A DNA stretch of 64,000 nt from Siniperca chuatsi (Eukaryota > Chordata > Actinopteri > Centrarchiformes > Sinipercidae): NCBI RefSeq assembly GCF_020085105.1, contig NC_058046.1:24804675-24868674 (forward strand), read 5' to 3'. A program made the translations under genes and the position numbers. Positions 62,019 through 64,000 of the stretch are shown piece by piece. Each line of letters opens with the position of its first letter. Positions within the stretch are counted from its first letter, which is position 1. The notes under the pieces are model-generated. The model was not told the origin of the DNA. It did not search any database and was given only the letters and a program-made list of their open reading frames with translations.

Positions 62019-63249
62019 GTAAGACACAAATATTATCCTTTTATTTTTATTCTGGCGTACGACAAGACGACAGGTGATATATATATATATATATTTATTT
62101 ATTTATTTTTTTCGTTTTAAATTAAAGAGCCTGGATCTGCTCGCCAATCTACTTGTGGGCTAAATTAATATTTTTGTCTTGTTTTTTTTTTTATTCCTCC
62201 ACGACCCTCAGCGGCTCATTTGCTCCCACTTTTGCCGAAAGCTGAGTTTCGGAGTGAAGTTATGTAATTGCATCCCTGCTGGAGGCTGTGCAGGAGACGC
62301 TTCTCTGCAGACGGCTTCCAGCAAGTGTCACTTGGCATCACGTCTCACCAACGCGACTTTGCCTCCGTCTCACCCCGTCAGTTTTTAACATGCGAGGTTT
62401 ATCCGTGATGGAGAGACCTCCTCGTGTTGCACCAAGTGATTCTGGCTTAATATCCGCACAGTCTGCCTCAAATCCTCGATTCTAGGAAGATGAGGGAGAA
62501 TGTGTTTGTAATTCTGCCTCTGAAGAAACAATTTAGCAGATCAGTCCTCAGCAACAAGCAGCCTTTGAGTCTAAATCCGAGGTAATGGGCTGTAAAGTGA
62601 AAGCCCAGCCTCCCCAAAGTGACTTCCAACACCTTGCAAAGCAATGCTCATTAATGCTCCCAGAATTATCTGTTTCTGGTTGAGTTTCTCCCTCTATGAA
62701 TGTTTCTCATGGTGGGCTGGAAAACCTGTTACTGCAGATGCATTGAAGTCCTTTTAGGATGGATGGCAGCGCCTCTCGACATGGTTGCACACCATTCACT
62801 AGGAGAAAAGAAGCTGCAACCTGTATGTTTATTCTCTGTTTGTTTGTGCACAGATGCAAACATAGGATCACTGACAAGAAAAAAATGGTTTCTTCCTACA
62901 CACACCCACCTCTGGATGCATACAAACATCTCACATCTGCATGAACACACACACAGCTCTCAGTGGTGAGACTGGTTGGATATTGAAGTAAAAGCAGTGA
63001 GGATGAGGCAGAGCTTCTCTGTGACTGATGAGGCTCATCATCAATCACTCAGTGAGTCAGTCTGTCAGGTATTAAATCGGTTGATCAATCACACAAACAT
63101 AATCAGATGGAGAGCTGGAGGTCCTGTAGGCTTCGGTGTGTGCGTGGATGCATTTTCTGCATGCGTGTGCACTTGTTTTTTCTATATTTTCCACGTCTTT
63201 GATTCATCATGTTACGTGTGCTTGTTGGTAATGGCTTCAAAGTATTCAT
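62019..63249. other. Sequence without recognised gene at right end
   Basis: A T-rich stretch with (AT)n at 62079-62093, followed by mixed sequence. Open frames at 62179-62485 and 62700-62969 have no recognisable domain. Confidence 0.5.
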
Positions 63250-63862
63250 TTTTATTCAAACAGTTGTTTTCACTATCAATTATTCCACAGACTGTCTTCT
63301 CGATTAATTATCGGTTAATTGTTTAGTGTACAAATTGTCAGCAAATTATGAAAATGGCCATCATAAGTGTCCACGTTTTAAAATGTCCTGTTTTGTCCGA
63401 CCAACAGCCAAAGCCCCAAAGATATTTAGTTTGTCTGTACAGACGAATAAGAAAATCAGAAAATATTCACATTTAAGAAGATAGAACCAATACATGTTTG
63501 TCATTTTTGCTTAAAAAGGTACGATAAATTGATTATCAAAATAGTTGCAGATAAATTTTCTGTCCCTCGGCTAACCGTTGCCACTCCAATCTTCTGTTTA
63601 TTTTCTCGATTAATTGTTTGCCCTATAAAATGCCAGAAAATGGTGAAAAACTTCAATTTCTGAAGTCCAAGGTGATGTCTTTAAATTGCTTGTTTGGTCC
63701 AGCCAACACTTTGAAATGCAAAAATCACAAAAGACAAAGAAAAGCAGCAAATCCTCACATTTGAGAAGCTAGAACTAAGCAGTGTTTCACATTTATGCTT
63801 TAAAAATGACTTAATTTTAAAAATAGGTGCAGATTAATTTTTTGTTGGTATTTTCAGCTGTA
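63250..63862 (-). repeat. Two adjacent reversed CGATTAAT-type repeats
   Basis: Copy one, about 63250-63565, ends AAATTGATTATCAAAATAGT and GCAGATAAATTTTCTGTCC. Copy two, about 63590-63862, starts TTATTTTCTCGATTAATTGT and ends AGGTGCAGATTAATTTTTTG. Both contain a TGTTTTGTCCGACCAACAG- or TTGTTTGGTCCAGCCAACA-like block and a CTCACATTTGAGAAG-like or ACATTTAAGAAG block. Orientation is opposite to the copies at 34365, 41688 and 47843. Confidence 0.65.
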
Positions 63863-64000
63863 ATTTTTGTTTGTTTTGGGCTTTAAAGCAGCCTATTTTG
63901 CACGTTCCATGTATATAAATGTTAAGCATATAGGCAAAATTTAACATTACAGTTTCAGTTGGAAACATGTGGTAAATTATTAGCATCAGCAGCCATTAGC

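Overview
This window looks like a teleost (ray-finned fish, probably spiny-rayed) nuclear genome. Intron-rich genes with canonical GT-AG junctions sit in AT-rich, microsatellite-rich DNA full of fish-type LINE, Tc1-like and miniature inverted-repeat elements. No bacterial, viral, CRISPR, rRNA or tRNA feature was recognised. All protein and repeat identifications rest on remembered family sequences, not on a search.

Four protein-coding genes can be assembled exon by exon. (1) The 3' half of gpat2 (+, eleven exons, 2559-20323) encodes the C-terminal 404 residues of a mitochondrial glycerol-3-phosphate acyltransferase 2; its catalytic half lies to the left of the window. (2) fahd2a (-, seven exons, 27573 down to 22094) encodes a 322-residue fumarylacetoacetate-hydrolase-domain protein with its metal ligands intact; it converges on gpat2. 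(3) A peptidase family M17 (leucine aminopeptidase) gene of the W07G4.4 type (+, sixteen exons, 29128-37185) encodes 517 residues with all metal and catalytic residues kept; it diverges from fahd2a. (4) pcna (+, six exons, 38815-42296) encodes the complete 260-residue sliding clamp, with CREB/ATF-like sites upstream of the ATG and two E2F-like sites in intron 1. Reading frames close perfectly across every proposed junction.

From about 42.7 kb to the right end I find no recognisable host gene. That part holds repeats: two direct copies of a chimeric miniature element (43.0-45.7 kb), LINE tails, a Tc1-like remnant broken up by an inverted-repeat element (51-52.2 kb), a decayed but nearly full-length L2-type LINE on the minus strand (53.5-58.2 kb) whose ORF1 carries an SGNH-esterase-like domain, and an isolated, unassigned exon-like ORF (61921-62018). 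The gpat2 introns also carry two antisense LINE remnants and a large foldback element with arms of about 210 bp.

The genes do not form a pathway: one concerns lipid acylation and germline biology, one is a mitochondrial hydrolase-family protein, one a peptidase, one a DNA-replication clamp. The gpat2-fahd2a pairing resembles the human 2q11 neighbourhood, whereas human PCNA is on chromosome 20, so the arrangement is informative for synteny. I found no convincing new biological system; the most interesting points concern transposon architecture and splicing or regulatory context.
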